Shown here: one piece after another, positions 11,978 to 23,550 of the stretch
How positions within the stretch are numbered: position 1 is the stretch's first letter
Layout: each line of letters opens with the position of its first letter
From: Arbacia lixula
Lineage: Eukaryota; Echinodermata; Echinoidea; Arbacioida; Arbaciidae
Direction: 5' to 3'
NCBI GenBank assembly: GCA_963669155.1
Contig: OZ022597.1
Coordinates: 1,207,884-1,271,883, forward strand
Length of the DNA: 64,000 bases
The notes under the pieces: generated by a model
The model's input: only the letters and a program-made list of their open reading frames with translations
What the model was told of the DNA's origin: nothing
The model's database searches: none
Program-made: the position numbers and the translations under genes

Positions 11978-12131
11978 TCGTTATTCCGAAGGTTCGTTAT
12001 TCCGAACTCCAAGCCACAAATGCTCGGATTAACGAACCCTTTTTTGTTTTCGGACTAACGAGCATAGAGCATATAAACGAGGTATAGGAAATTTACGTGT
12101 TTCGGAATTACGAACCTTCGGAATATCGAAC
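11978..12131. mobile_element. Fold-back MITE, about 154 bp
   Basis: The left arm GTTATTCCGAAGGTTCGTTA pairs with the right arm TTACGAACCTTCGGAATATC at 12110-12127. A TCGGATTAACGAAC / TTCGGACTAACGAG pair lies inside. There is no coding capacity. The nested inverted pairs of TTCG/CGAA words mark it as a short inverted-repeat element inserted in the intron. Confidence 0.65.
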
Positions 12132-12298
12132 TGTAGCCCATCCGCCGATCAAGCAAATGTGCGAACTAGCCACGTGAAGGGAAAATCCATCCAGAAGTTT
12201 AATTGGTTTTAACCATTGCAGACAAATAATAGTGATAGGTTTTACGAAAACCCGTGCAGCAATCTTTAGATTGGTATTAATCATAACGATAATCTTAA

Positions 12299-13096
12299 CC
12301 CTATATAGCCCGGGCTATTTTGAAATCGCATAGCCCGGGGGGGGGGGGGGGGGGGGCAAAAACAGCCCCCCCCCCCCCCCCCCCCCCTAAGATCTCGACC
12401 GTTGATCGCGCGATCGCGACGAAAATTGGCACGTACGTCACCGATGACGTAATCTCTACAATTCAATTGTCAATTGCATCAAAATTATTCAAATTTATTT
12501 TTAATTAATTAATTATGCTAATTAAATGCATACAGTCATAAATTTGGTTGTAAATCTTTAAATATAGCCCCAAAACTGCTAGATTTCAGTCCAGACACTC
12601 TTCTTAGGATCATTATCAAATTAAGATTTAAAAAAATTGCAATATCAAAGTTTTTCTTATGTATTTTATTGTTTTTTTAAATTTCTTATGTATTTCATTG
12701 TTTTTTCGACTTTATGTTTTTCATTGTTTTTTCGATGGAAATCATTGGCAACACTATATCAGTCATAAATAACATGAAATTTATTGTTTTTCATCAGTAA
12801 AACTAAAAATAATGATACATTTATGAATTTTGGCTAGATAGAGAATTTGCATTAGATTTGTACATGAAATCACGTTTTTGAGCAATTTTGGGTCTGACAT
12901 GCACGTACAAAATGTTACGTAATTTTGGAACTGCATACCCCCGCGACGTAAATTTGGTCTTAAAAGTTGCGTGAGATTTGAAGGAAAAAAGTCGTGAAAC
13001 GTCGCGGCGTCATCTTTTCATCTTTATTGCGAAAAATGTCGAGGGGGGGGGGGGCTGTTTTTGCCCCCCCCCCCCCCCCCCCCGGGCTAGATAGGG
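12299..13096. mobile_element. piggyBac-like MITE, 798 bp, TTAA target duplication
   Basis: The element begins CCCTATATAGCCCGGG and ends CCCGGGCTAGATAGGG, which are inverted repeats of each other. TTAA flanks it on both sides (12295-12298 and 13097-13100). TTAA duplication and CCC...GGG termini are the hallmarks of piggyBac-type transposons. Each end continues into a long G-run, the shared spacer GCAAAAACAG and a long C-run, so each end can also form its own hairpin. The left end carries an extra 24-bp repeat of the CTATTTTGAAATCG kind. The interior is AT-rich with a short minisatellite (TTTCTTATGTATTTCATTG, about 12654-12740). There is no transposase frame, so it is non-autonomous. Confidence 0.85.
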
Positions 13097-13850
13097 TTAA
13101 CACGTTTGCAAGTCACTAGCAACCACCTATCACTTACGCACGGAGTTACCTTTGCGTATCCAGAAGCGGAACAACAGTGTCACTTCGTACGTAACGTGTA
13201 CATGGTGTATAACGGGGTACCAACTATCACATTGACAAGCTTAAAGATTGTCCGTCCCTTTTGCAAGCTTAAATTTGAAATTGTCTATCACGATGGTTAA
13301 ATTGAAGAAAGTGTGATTCAAGACCATTTCTAAGAATATAGCATGTTGAAGCTTTCTGTATATGTAAAAATTTCAGCCGTTAAATATCAAACCGACTTTT
13401 TTCGTACTACGAAAAAAGTATTAGTCTTTGTTACAGTATCTATGTGGTTATTATGCATGTTTGAAATCCTAATTTTATGATTAATTACCAAACTTTGGAG
13501 ATGATTCCTTCTATAGAACAATTTTTTTTACATATTGTAATAAATAGGTTAATCAGTAAAGCAGATATTTCAACACAAACTGCTAAGGGCCTGAGGTAAA
13601 GACTATTAATCAGACGTTGTTTACGTGCATTATTTGACTTTTACACTACGTTTCAGTTTCAAATTATGAATATACAGCTTGCTAACACTTCTTTATATGT
13701 TTTGCCAATGTTTCGAAGGTTTTGTGATGATCTGAAAAAGGGAGGGGCTGTCTTTAATGATATAAACACAATTTTAATGTACACGTGCACAATAGTTTTA
13801 GATGGAGCCTCGTGCAGAACTTTGCATTGTTACTATACTCTAACACTTAC

Positions 13851-13908
13851 CTCCGTCATTGTCTATCGCGTCATACAGCACTTTCATTCCTCTTTGTAAT
13901 AGATTTTT
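13851..13908 (-). CDS. PRR5L: PRR5L exon: HbrB core, NLLQRGMKVLYD
   Basis: A 58-bp exon with acceptor CATTTTCAG and donor GTAAGTG. It starts in phase 0 and encodes KNLLQRGMKVLYDAIDNDG plus one base of a Gly codon. It aligns with vertebrate NQLL-x-KG-x-x-x-(L/V) followed by a helix and a Gly before the LELL-like helix. Splice phases fit both neighbours. Confidence 0.9.
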
Positions 13909-14565
13909 CTGAAAATGTAAGAAAAACATATGTATACTATCGCATCTACTACCTAAACCACATATCTTTTTTGTTAAATATATTTTTTTTTATTTTCTCT
14001 CTAATCAATTGCACAAATCATTCTAAACCAAACTTGATACACTATACATTGATATTTTGCATTAAACACAAAATGGATGAAAAAGATGTACATTTTCATA
14101 TATTGTTTACATAATGTTATTATACAATCAAGAATCTTGAGAGAAAAGTTTTTTTCCATTTATTCTCACATCCCCTCTCCCGTTGAACATACTGATGAAA
14201 GTAGTCGATAATTGTGTAAAAAATGCTAACGATACACGCAATGTATAAGTCTCTTATGCCAACGATCTGCCATTATCAAATATTCTTCATGCTCATGTGT
14301 TCGGAGATATTCCGCCCATTTAAACCCGAATCTCTAGATACAGGTGGATACCATAACTCGTTATTTCGCACTGGTATTGCAATATGCTAATGTATTGTGG
14401 AACTCCTTATTTAAAGTTTATGCTGGATAACCGACATTTCCGAACATACTGTATTTCAGCAGATTACATACTTAAACATATGCCAGGCATATCATTCCAA
14501 TTATTAGTTTTTAGCGTTTCCAATAAAATACGCTTCTTAGACATTAATTTCATCTAGTAACTTAC
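13909..14565 (-). other. PRR5L intron
   Basis: Intron between two supported exons. AT-rich, no repeat or exon-like segment noticed. Confidence 0.75.
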
Positions 14566-14614
14566 CTTGTAATATTCTGATATAAAAGATCCGATTTCTG
14601 ATTTGATCGCCACT
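14566..14614 (-). CDS. PRR5L: PRR5L exon: HbrB core, KSEIGSFISEYY
   Basis: A 49-bp exon with acceptor CATTTTCAG and donor GTAAG. The first base completes the Lys codon begun in the exon at 15945-16025; it then reads VAIKSEIGSFISEYYK and ends in phase 0. Vertebrate PRR5L and PRR5 have LLKSELGSFITDYF and LLKTELGSFFTEYL at this point, so the match is unambiguous despite the small exon size. Confidence 0.92.
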
Positions 14615-14697
14615 CTGAAAATGAAAGCGATGAGAAAAAAAAATATGGCCCAAATTAAGAAATAAGCGGGTAAAAGCTGTGGGTAATTTGAAACCTA

Positions 14698-14847
14698 AGT
14701 GCCATTCTCACTGGGCTTAAAAAATCGCGAGGATAGCGTGAAAGTTACCTAGCAACCGTACCAAACGCCGAATGGTCCTATTGTCCCTGTCCCGTAACTT
14801 CGGGACTTCGTAACTTCTCGATTTTTAAGCCCAATGAGAATGGCACT
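14698..14847. mobile_element. Fold-back MITE, 150 bp
   Basis: The left end AGTGCCATTCTCACTGGGCT continuing TTAAAAAATCGCGAG is the inverted repeat of the right end CTCGATTTTTAAGCCCAATG continuing AGAATGGCACT. The arms are about 33 bp with two or three mismatches, around an 80-bp interior with a further small CCCGTAACTTCGGG hairpin. No coding capacity. It lies in a PRR5L intron next to the exon at 14566. Confidence 0.75.
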
Positions 14848-15944
14848 CCAATTAAAGAAGTGTAACACATAACCATTCATTACGTCCACCTCACGTTGCT
14901 TTTGGCTTCGACATTCATAGCTTCATTTAAACCTTTACAAACTTTGACATCTCTGAGGGAGTAATCTAGTGTGAATTACCTGATAAAAACACACATATCG
15001 ATGATAGGTATGGCAAACCGTTTGGCACGCCGTACCTTGCACCTTTTGGGACAAACGCAATGGTTGCCATGAATCTTGCTTTTCAAGTTTAAAAGTCAAG
15101 TTGAATTAATATACATCACGTTCTGAAATACATGAATGATAGCATGTGTTACAATGCATACATACCTGTTCTGGGGGAAAAGAACAGTGGTGGACGTCTT
15201 AACATACATATGGGCGGTTATGTAGGACTTGGGGCCACATCTGAACATTAACTTGTATCATAAATAGCGGATTTCATAACAATGTGTACGTTAAGGCATT
15301 TATGCATTTTGATATATTTTGTTTTTTACAATCCAAGCAAGTTTTAAGTGGGAATAATTTACTCAAGAGCATTATTGAGTTATAAAATGCGACGACCATA
15401 CCGCAAACAGGGAGTAAACGTTTGTAATACTTGGTTACGCCGTCATGTTATAAATATGTGTGGTCCGTTTGACGGTAATAAAGGTAGCCACTTATGCAGA
15501 TAGCCATTTTTACAGGGGGTTTTCATATGGACATGTTCAGGAGAGTCATGGGTGGTCATTATCTCTGTACGGAAATAATTATTGATGCGTACGATCCATC
15601 GCTGAGGTGATATAACACTTCACGGTCGCCTACGTCACATGATAATTACCAGGACAGTGAGACAACCCCATCCCCCCCCCCCCCCCCCCACACACACACC
15701 TCCTAATATAAAACCCATTTTTGCAATTGTATGATCCCACCTCCCCGATCGAATCGTGCATTCCGTATTTTCACGTTCATATCCGTTTCCGGTGCAGTGC
15801 ACTAGCATATGGGACCGGATATGGACATGACTGCGCGATAAAACGAGCGATTGGTGGTGCAATATGGGACGCTTTCCCCCTATGTGCGGTATAAAGAATT
15901 GACAAGAAATGAGAGAAAAAAAAAATAGATCTTATAATACTTAC
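14848..15944 (-). other. PRR5L intron; copy A begins inside it
   Basis: Non-coding. The sequence shared with copy B starts at about 15330. Around 15675-15700 lies a poly-C/CA run. No exon-like segment noticed. Confidence 0.7.
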
Positions 15945-16025
15945 TTGACCATTTTGTTGAGTTCGTAGAGTTCACCTGGCTGCAGTCTCCTCTTGTTGAA
16001 AACAGACAGTACTTTACTCTGTACT
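15945..16025 (-). CDS. PRR5L: PRR5L exon: start of HbrB core (copy A, intact)
   Basis: An 81-bp exon with acceptor CTTATCTACAG and donor GTAAGT. One base completes an upstream split codon. It then encodes VQSKVLSVFNKRRLQPGELY ending in ELNKMV plus two bases of a Lys codon. It aligns with vertebrate SVQTAVINVF...L-x-x-NELYALNE and joins in frame to the exon at 14566. The next exon upstream, which should supply the residues before VQ, is not found. The same exon recurs at 39378-39457 with a 1-base deletion. The exon sits against a long (GA)n repeat at 16069-16212 in the upstream intron. Confidence 0.93.
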
Positions 16026-16068
16026 CTGTAGATAAGGGAAAGATGAAAAGAGTACGGGGTAGGGATGA

Positions 16069-16080
16069 AAGAGAGAGAGA

Positions 16081-16121
<41 letters not shown>

Positions 16122-16212
16122 AGAGAGAGAGAGAGAGAGAGAGGGAGAGAGGGGGTGGATAGAGGGAGAGAGAGAGGGAGAGAGAGAGAGAGAGGGGGGA
16201 AGAGAGGGAGAG
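16069..16212. repeat. (GA)n microsatellite in intron next to PRR5L exon (copy A)
   Basis: Long GAGAGA tract with GGG interruptions. The copy B counterpart is 39499-39653, which differs in length and ends in a G-run. Confidence 0.95.
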
Positions 16213-16830
16213 ATATATACATTTATTTAGAACAGCACTAAAAACTCATTTAATGCTCAGAAGACAATCTTTTACAATGTAAAATAAGAGAGAGAAATAG
16301 ACGAGGGCGGGGTTGCATAACGGAAAAAAAAAAACATTGGATGACGAATAAACACATTTCCCTACCAAAAAATCAAACTATGCGTTGTGAAGCATCTGAA
16401 ATGGGCTCGAGCAGTAAACTTGCAGAGGAAAACACAACTAGGTTTACAATTCCACACCGAAGGGTGCGTAGAAGTTGTCATTCTTCACCATTAAACATTC
16501 ATCGCAGCATCCAATAACGGGGAAATGTAAAACGCCAGTGGGTGTAGGCATTATACCCAACAGAAGTGGAACAAAACGGAGGAGGAATAGAAATTGCATT
16601 CCAGGGAATTAAGCGTTCTCACGTTTCGATTTCATATGTTCTTTTTCTTCCCACATCCCAATCAAGGCACATTCATTATTTAATGATATGAACACACGTG
16701 CATGTTTGTCCGTCTGTCTGTCTGTCTCTTTTTTAAATGGTAATTTCACACACTTCCTTGCACGCTTCTCACCATATTGCTCTCTCCTCTCCCCACCCTT
16801 CACCCCTTTCCTTTTTGTTTATCCCAACCG

Positions 16831-16854
16831 ACCCCCCACCCCCCCTCCCCCCCC

Positions 16855-16902
<48 letters not shown>

Positions 16903-16931
16903 CCTTTCTCTCTATCTCTCTCTCTCTCTTT
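16831..16931. repeat. C-run followed by (CT)n (copy A)
   Basis: Poly-C tract passing into CTCTCT. Counterpart in copy B at about 40279-40408. The region from here to 18.5 kb is generally pyrimidine-rich and produces Leu/Ser-rich frames that are not genes. Confidence 0.9.
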
Positions 16932-18139
16932 CTATATATCTGTACCCCTCACTATCTGTATGATCTGTGTCCGTATATATCCACTTATCATGTTTGCCTG
17001 TTTGCACGATCTGTGTATAGTTCGAGATATTTGCCACGCGTATAATCATTCTATCTACCAAGATAACATCCGTCTGTAATCTCCCTATGCTCTTCCAAAA
17101 CTCTCCCCTTTCCTCCCACACGTCTCTCTTTCAAATGAAAATACGATGTATACCTGTTTTCCGTTTTTGCTTATCTGCAGTCTTCGTTTTCCGCGCCTAA
17201 TATATCAACACGCACAGGATGCCCCTCTCTCTCTTAAAATGTATATACCTTCCTTTCCGTTTTTCCCTGATCTACAGTCGTCCTTTCCCCACTTGAATGA
17301 CACCTACATACGCACGATCAATACTCTTGTTCCTACACCTCTATTACCATGAGTACGTAGATCTAACCGCACGTTCCCCCTCTTCTGATCACTTTAGCCG
17401 AACACCTTTTTTCTTATCCCCATCCTTCCTTCATGTTCTTTCAACAACTATTACCTCCACTTATCTCATGATTATTCTTTGTCTATCGACGTTACTTTCC
17501 TCTTTTTTTCTGTCCAAGTTCTTGCATCCCGTCCACTTACATTGCCACACGTTGCCACCCCACCCCCTCCCTCTGACCCACAATCGGTACGGCTAGTTCC
17601 CTGTATTCATTTTGTTCATCCCTCTTTCGTTGATTGTGATGTTGATTCAAACGCTTATTTTAATGATAAACACAACTCAAGTCGCAGTCAATGATTGATA
17701 TAGCCTTACTCAGAGCTTGACATTAATAAACATGTTGACATGTTAGGACATGTTAAGACATGTAACAAACAAAATATGAAAAACATTATACTTATATCAT
17801 TGATTGTTATGTATTATCTGAAATAAATGATATGATTATGAAATGCAAGACGAAATTAAAAGGCACAACATCATATTTCTTAGGCTTTACTAGATGACAG
17901 TAATTTTGATGAGTGATTTGTATTTTAATTATATATTTACTTTCATAGTATCATTTTACACAATCGATAAAAAACTCCTTCACAAATGGGAAGTACGACC
18001 AGGTAATTCTGACTCGCACAATGAATGCATCTCTTCTCTTTCCACTTTGCTTTCCTCTCCTCTTGCCCAACTATATCACTCCTTTCTTATATAACATCCC
18101 TCCCCTGTCCGCCCACTACTTCCTCTGTCTTTCTTTCGC

Positions 18140-18175
18140 CCCCCCCCCCTCTTCCTCTCTCCATCTCCCACCCCC

Positions 18176-18217
<42 letters not shown>

Positions 18218-18396
18218 TCTTTTCTCATTTCTTCCCCTTCTGCTCCTCACCCTCTTTCCCACTTCCTCTCTGTCTTACCCCACACCCCGACATCTCTCCC
18301 TCCCAATTTTTTTACGTTAGGGTTAATCCCCTTACATATGATTTCCTTCCTGCCCCCCCCCCCCCCACCCCCTCTCTGCCTCTCTCTCTCTGTCTC

Positions 18397-18445
<49 letters not shown>

Positions 18446-18480
18446 CTCTCTCTGTCTCTCTCTGTCTCTTTCTCCCTCTC
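18140..18480. repeat. Pyrimidine-rich cluster: C-runs and (CT)n (copy A)
   Basis: Two C-run plus CT-repeat blocks (about 18141-18220 and 18352-18480). Counterpart 41640-41972 in copy B, with GTCT interruptions placed differently. Confidence 0.9.
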
Positions 18481-18824
18481 CCCTTCTATCTTTCTCTTTC
18501 ACCTGTTTCCTCCTATCTATTTCCGTTTCCCTCCTCTTCGGTGCCGTAACCACCAGCGTGAAGCTAAATGTCACGTTATGCAAGGGGGGCTGAGCTTTGA
18601 TATAACGCCGTCGCCATCCCGCCGTTCCCCGCATAATTCATGCAACAAAAACAGGCCCCTTCGGGAGAGAGAGAGGCAAGGAAAAACCCATGCAGCCACA
18701 CCGACACACAGCCAATATTCTATGCACTGATCTTCACCAGTGAAGTTACTAGGCACGATGTGGCATAGCCTCAGCTCCAGGCTGTAAAGACTGTTTATTT
18801 CTAATAGACTACGGGAACCATAGG

Positions 18825-18838
18825 GTTGCCATGGAGAC
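18825..18838 (-). promoter_or_regulatory. RFX X-box-like site, intact in copy A
   Basis: Minus strand reads GTCTCCATGGCAAC, a full match to the RFX X-box consensus (GTNNCC-AT-RGNAAC class). The same place in copy B (42318-42331) has one substitution breaking the half-site. Function is inference from the motif only. Confidence 0.35.
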
Positions 18839-20747
18839 ATTCCTCCTTATTTTCCTCCCCCCTCTGAGAGGAACTACAAGGATACGTGTCCATACGTAGT
18901 CGTGGCTGCAGCAGTGCATGAGGAAGGCATATAATTACACTAAAACCTCAAATCTAGGCTACGTCCTACATGAGAGAAACACTTTCTCTTCTCCATGTTG
19001 TAGAAATACGTCATGTCGACATAATCGTGGAGAAGTCACATAATGATACGCGACAACATGCATGGCGTGGGGATAGGTATTAAATGCTCCCCATGATATA
19101 ATGATACGCTCCTATTGTATTTGTGTAATTACTGATGTCCCTGAGGAATTTCATGGTCAACGTTTACGCCATGGCAATATCATAAACAGCCCAACAATAC
19201 TTAACACAAACACGCTCGAATCATTATGAAATGATGAAGGATCAAACAATCAAAATAACGTAACCTGTCTGCGGTTTAATTTGTTCATCCTGGTCATATG
19301 TAATATTACCCAATCCCTGCGAATATAATGTACACATGCTTTGATTATGTAGTTATCCGATAAGTTCAAATGGAATCATTACGTAGTTTTCGGTTTCCGA
19401 TTAACATTTTTTGAATTTTTTGAATGACTGCGAAAGTGTCCGGGATTATTTGGGGGACATGTGTATTCATTATTCTCGAGGTTTACTTTTGATTTATTAA
19501 GATGTTGGCTCTTGCAAAACCAGGTAATAACCATAGTAGTATCTTTCCAGATAGGATATTGTATGGTTGATGATTTAGGACCATGACATTGGCACTCTGG
19601 ATATCCATGAGTCACGTCGATCTCGTTTAAGAGGGGCTCGCCTGTACTCGAACACGCGGGAGAATACTCAAGTTTGACAAGCTAATGGGTGCCCGCGGTA
19701 ACTTCTGGGACGACAGCCATTACGCGCCCCGTTACCACTGCCGAATACTCTTCGCTTCCTATCTTTACCTTTCTACTGAGCAACAGCTACACCCTTCCGC
19801 CAAAGTTAGTAATCTCGCGGCCCGTTATCACTGCCGAATACACATCACTATTTATGTTTACTGAGAAACTATGGGTATACTATTCCATAATAGCAATACC
19901 GCGGCCTGTTAACACTGCATGGTGCCATGACATTTAACTCGTTAATAGTTCATTTCTGCACCTGTGTATAAACATTGGGTGTGCACTGAATAGTAAAATA
20001 CAACGGCGCCTTGTTACGAGATAACATACCGTAGTAGGCCATGTTGCCGAATTTTAATTGCAACGTCTTTGGTGTTGTGGTCCTTTCTTGTATATACACA
20101 CTCATATTGCTTTTAAAATTGGCACTTAAGACAACATGGCTGGAGACAATGTAAATCATACATTGTACATGAAAACCTATGTATTGGTAAATGTGTGAAC
20201 ATTTAGCTAAGAATGCTATATTAACTGTCTTAATATATTGTGAAATTCTCAAAGGAAATATAATATGCTCAAAGACAGGGTAGCCGTTTTAACGGTCAAA
20301 CAATGACATAGTGTAAACACCACGAAAAAATAAAAAGAAATACTACTCAAGAACTTCCCTCACTATATTACAGAATATATCAGAACTGGAAACGGACTTT
20401 GGGCGACATTGTACTATCTTGAGACTCCTGTAACCAAAAGGACCGACAAGGCAATCACCACACGTCGGGGCTCTCCGCTCCGAACTGTCGACACAGTGGT
20501 CAGCGACTGTCCGCGGATATGCAAGCAGTGCGTGCAATACTCGCACCGTGCCGCTGTCCTCTGCATGAATATAGACAAAAGTCGATACGAAACGCAGTGT
20601 TTCAAAAGTAACCACAAATAGTTGTGTATCTTTTTCCTAAAAGGTTCGTGAAGCTACGACCGTGATATTACATATATTTTATCATTAGAGTACATCGGTG
20701 ATCCATGCCGAGTTTCATGATAACTTCATATTAATAAATAATGGAGC

Positions 20748-20813
20748 AAGATGAGTGTGTGTGTGTGTTTGTTTGCGCGTTTGTGTGTGTGTGTGTGCGT
20801 GTGTGTGTGTGTT
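20748..20813. repeat. (GT)n microsatellite (copy A)
   Basis: Interrupted GTGTGT tract of about 60 bp. The copy B counterpart (44224-44352) is roughly twice as long. Confidence 0.9.
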
Positions 20814-20984
20814 TTATGTTGATGTTATGTATAGCTAGCTCTGTCATCAAGGTGTGTATGTAAACATGCACGTTATACATTACACCACACAGCGTTGTCA
20901 TGCTTGACGCTCGCATAATTACCCAAATTACAATACAATACTCATCTGAGGTTAACATGGAACAACAAAGGACTAAACACGGAC

Positions 20985-21218
20985 GTATGGCAAGTGGTTT
21001 TAACATTTATTCCTATTTCTTGATATCACGAATTCGATTTCTTGATATCACGAATTCGATTTCTTGATATCAAGAATTGCCATTGCTTGACTACACAAAA
21101 CCATTTCTTGATATCAACACTTCGAATTCATGATATCAGGAAGTCGAATTCTTGATATCAAGAAATCGAATTCGTGATATCAAAAAATAGGAATAAATGT
21201 TAAAACGGCTTGACATAC
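20985..21218. mobile_element. 234-bp inverted-repeat MITE present only in copy A
   Basis: Starts GTATGGCAAG and ends CTTGACATAC. The terminal inverted repeat continues inward through GTTTTAACATTTATTCCTAT, and the interior is made of repeated TTGATATCA / GAATTCG words in both orientations. GGAC flanks it on both sides (20981-20984 and 21219-21222), while copy B has a single GGAC at the empty site (about 44522-44525). This is direct evidence of insertion with a 4-bp target duplication. Confidence 0.9.
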
Positions 21219-22619
21219 GGACGGTTAAAACAGGCGTGTCAGGCGTGTCTAAGCTTCCCAGTCACTTTATTATTATTACTGACCGCTTCAGCCAGCATCC
21301 GATGTCTCTAAAAGCGTAAGAGTGAAACACCTTGATTCCATCTCATTTATTATTAACCCTTGGCGTGACTGGCGAGATGAAAGCCAAGTTCTTTTTTTCT
21401 GAGATATCTGACGAGCGATTTTGCAATAGAACCTTGTAAATAATACCACCTTTCCTCCAAGATATCTATATCACGCCTATCATGTCCATGATATGATTAA
21501 CCCTATGTGTTCTGTACAAAGTGATACTTTATGGGATTGTGTGTGTCAAAGGTGAACTAACTCACAAATGACATTTTAAGGGTTAAGAAAGTTTGTATTG
21601 AATTCCATTTTGAATAACCTAATTTATTTCATTTATAGCAGGATATAAAATTCCCTTTCAGACTAATCCATTATATTTAGAAAATAGTAACATTTTCGGT
21701 AACACCATGTGGTTGTATTCTTAGGGTTAGTGATAATGATAAAATGACCAATGACCTACAATTTTGTTTAGCTTTACGGATAAGTTTCTTGACCAGGACA
21801 GTCTTGAATCATTAACATACGTCTATGTGTGTATATTCGACGCTCTTGCAAAATCGTATTGTTTCGTTGAAAGGCAATCGTGGCAAAGCAACCAGTACCG
21901 CTTCTTCTTGGAATCACCGTGGTTATTTTAAAAGGCCTTTTATGCTTGAAATAATTTCATGGCAATTTGAATAATATGCTGGTAAGACACATTTTGCCAT
22001 CAATACCAATCAATAACACGCGATACATCAACCGAAAAGTAAGGACCTGACATCCCCAGCATCAACCTATCACTACCACAGGCGCATTGGAATTTGAAAT
22101 AAGTTTGGGGCCGTTCAAATCAACCTCAAATATTTATCAATTACCTGAGTATTTCGATTCGACGAATCTACAGCATATCACGTCTAAACCCGTACCATAC
22201 ACACATCACATAATCTCGAAATTCTACAACGAAACACCATCTACTGATATACATATGTATATATAATTGTATACAATGTATAATGTGTTTTTTATATGAC
22301 GTAATATTAGCGTTCACACACGCACACACATATCATTTCATCGTATTGCTATACCGTTTTGGAATAGCCAAACGTTATATAGTCTGTGTGTGAACACGGA
22401 ATTATACATTTACAAATGCATGGTTACGATCAGATGACTTTTCCCTCACGAGGCGGTCGTTTCGAGATAAACAGCACGGTATTCATTGTTAATGCGGCCT
22501 TCATGGTAGATAATGCATGGAAGGTAACCGCATGGCAGACGCGTTATCTTCTTATCTTCGCAGAAAAATATGCAATAAGCATTTGAGCATTATTCAACCA
22601 TATAGCACAATATTTTGGA

Positions 22620-23290
22620 AAATGTGGCAATATGACGATTAAAAACGAAAGTGAATAATTCCTATCAATTTATCAGACAGGGTCCAAGATACAGTGAGGA
22701 CGGTATGGAAAAAGAAGGGGGAATAAGGAAGACACATGAGCAAAAATGAGGTAAATGATAAGAAAAACGAGTAAAAATTGAGTTATTAATGTGGCAATAC
22801 CATAACTAAGAAACATACAAGGATATATGATGGAAATAAGAAAAAAAGTGTATACATTGCCTTTTAAATCCATTTATGTAATTGCGGTCAGAAAACAGAC
22901 CAACTACAACGGATATACAAAATACGGTAAAACAAATCAACGATCGTAATAACGTACCCAATTCATAATTGAAGGACACGCAGGAACAGGCTACAGTAAA
23001 ATGATATAAATCTATACTGTTGTACGTACTCTTATCTCCTTAAAGGTCACATAAATACGGACACTTATGTGAGAGTGTTTTCTAGCAATCTTCCCAAGGG
23101 TCCGGGGTTGTATAATGTGTCGTATCAACTTCAAAGAAATCCCGATTCCGATCATAAAGTAGCCTTTCTAGTATCATTTATCCATGTTAGATTACGATAT
23201 AATGACATGCCATTTCTTTTCAGTGGGAACCTGGAAGAGTGTGATTGAGCTTAGTAATTGAACAAGCCTATAGTGGCTTATTAAGAAGAA
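22620..23290. other. Low-divergence tract between the two copies (copy A)
   Basis: After about 22760 the sequence matches 46075-46640 with only about five substitutions in some 500 bp, clearly fewer than neighbouring stretches. No splice-bounded exon is evident, although a CTTTTCAG acceptor-like string occurs near 23216. Could be constrained non-coding DNA or a recently shared haplotype block. Confidence 0.5.
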
Positions 23291-23319
23291 AGTGCAAATG
23301 AAACATCGTACGCGGTGTG

Positions 23320-23517
23320 ACCCCCCCCCCCCCACCCCCCCCCCCCCCCCCCGTCCCCTACCCCTTCAAACACACACAGGCAGGCGCGCACTTACACACA
23401 GACATACACACCACATACACACACTCAATATACATTGTATTGATGTTGGTTTGGATATCACTCAAATCCCAATACTATTTCAGGTTTCTCTGCCTATCTC
23501 TAATAATGTTATACAGA

Positions 23518-23550
<33 letters not shown>

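Larger units (their letters stand above)
10761..13850 (-). other. PRR5L intron with two inserted elements
   Basis: Large intron containing the fold-back at 11978-12131 and the piggyBac-like MITE at 12299-13096. Remaining sequence is AT-rich with no exon-like segment noticed on either strand. Confidence 0.7.
1848..16025 (-). other. PRR5L: PRR5L-like (Protor) gene span, minus strand, incomplete at the 5' end
   Basis: Six exons on the minus strand (15945-16025, 14566-14614, 13851-13908, 10669-10760, 8916-8991, 7525-7931) join in a single frame through phase-compatible GT-AG junctions to give 254 codons including the stop. The product covers the HbrB-like core that defines the PRR5/PRR5L family. 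Family members bind Rictor as accessory subunits of TOR complex 2, which phosphorylates AGC kinases such as AKT and PKC in the cytoplasm. The start codon and the N-terminal exon, which in vertebrates ends shortly before a WNSVQ-like sequence, are not identified; they must lie to the right of 16025. The left limit given includes the uncertain tail exon. Confidence 0.85.

Noticed and set aside
16688..18730. Several 90-170-residue frames rich in Leu, Ser and Pro
   Set aside because: They are translations of CT and poly-C microsatellites, and their repeat-driven composition differs between copies.
20409..20621. Cys-containing 70-residue frame, with an in-frame 27-bp indel between copies
   Set aside because: Substitutions between copies are mostly amino-acid changing, there is no signal peptide and no splice evidence, so constraint is not supported.
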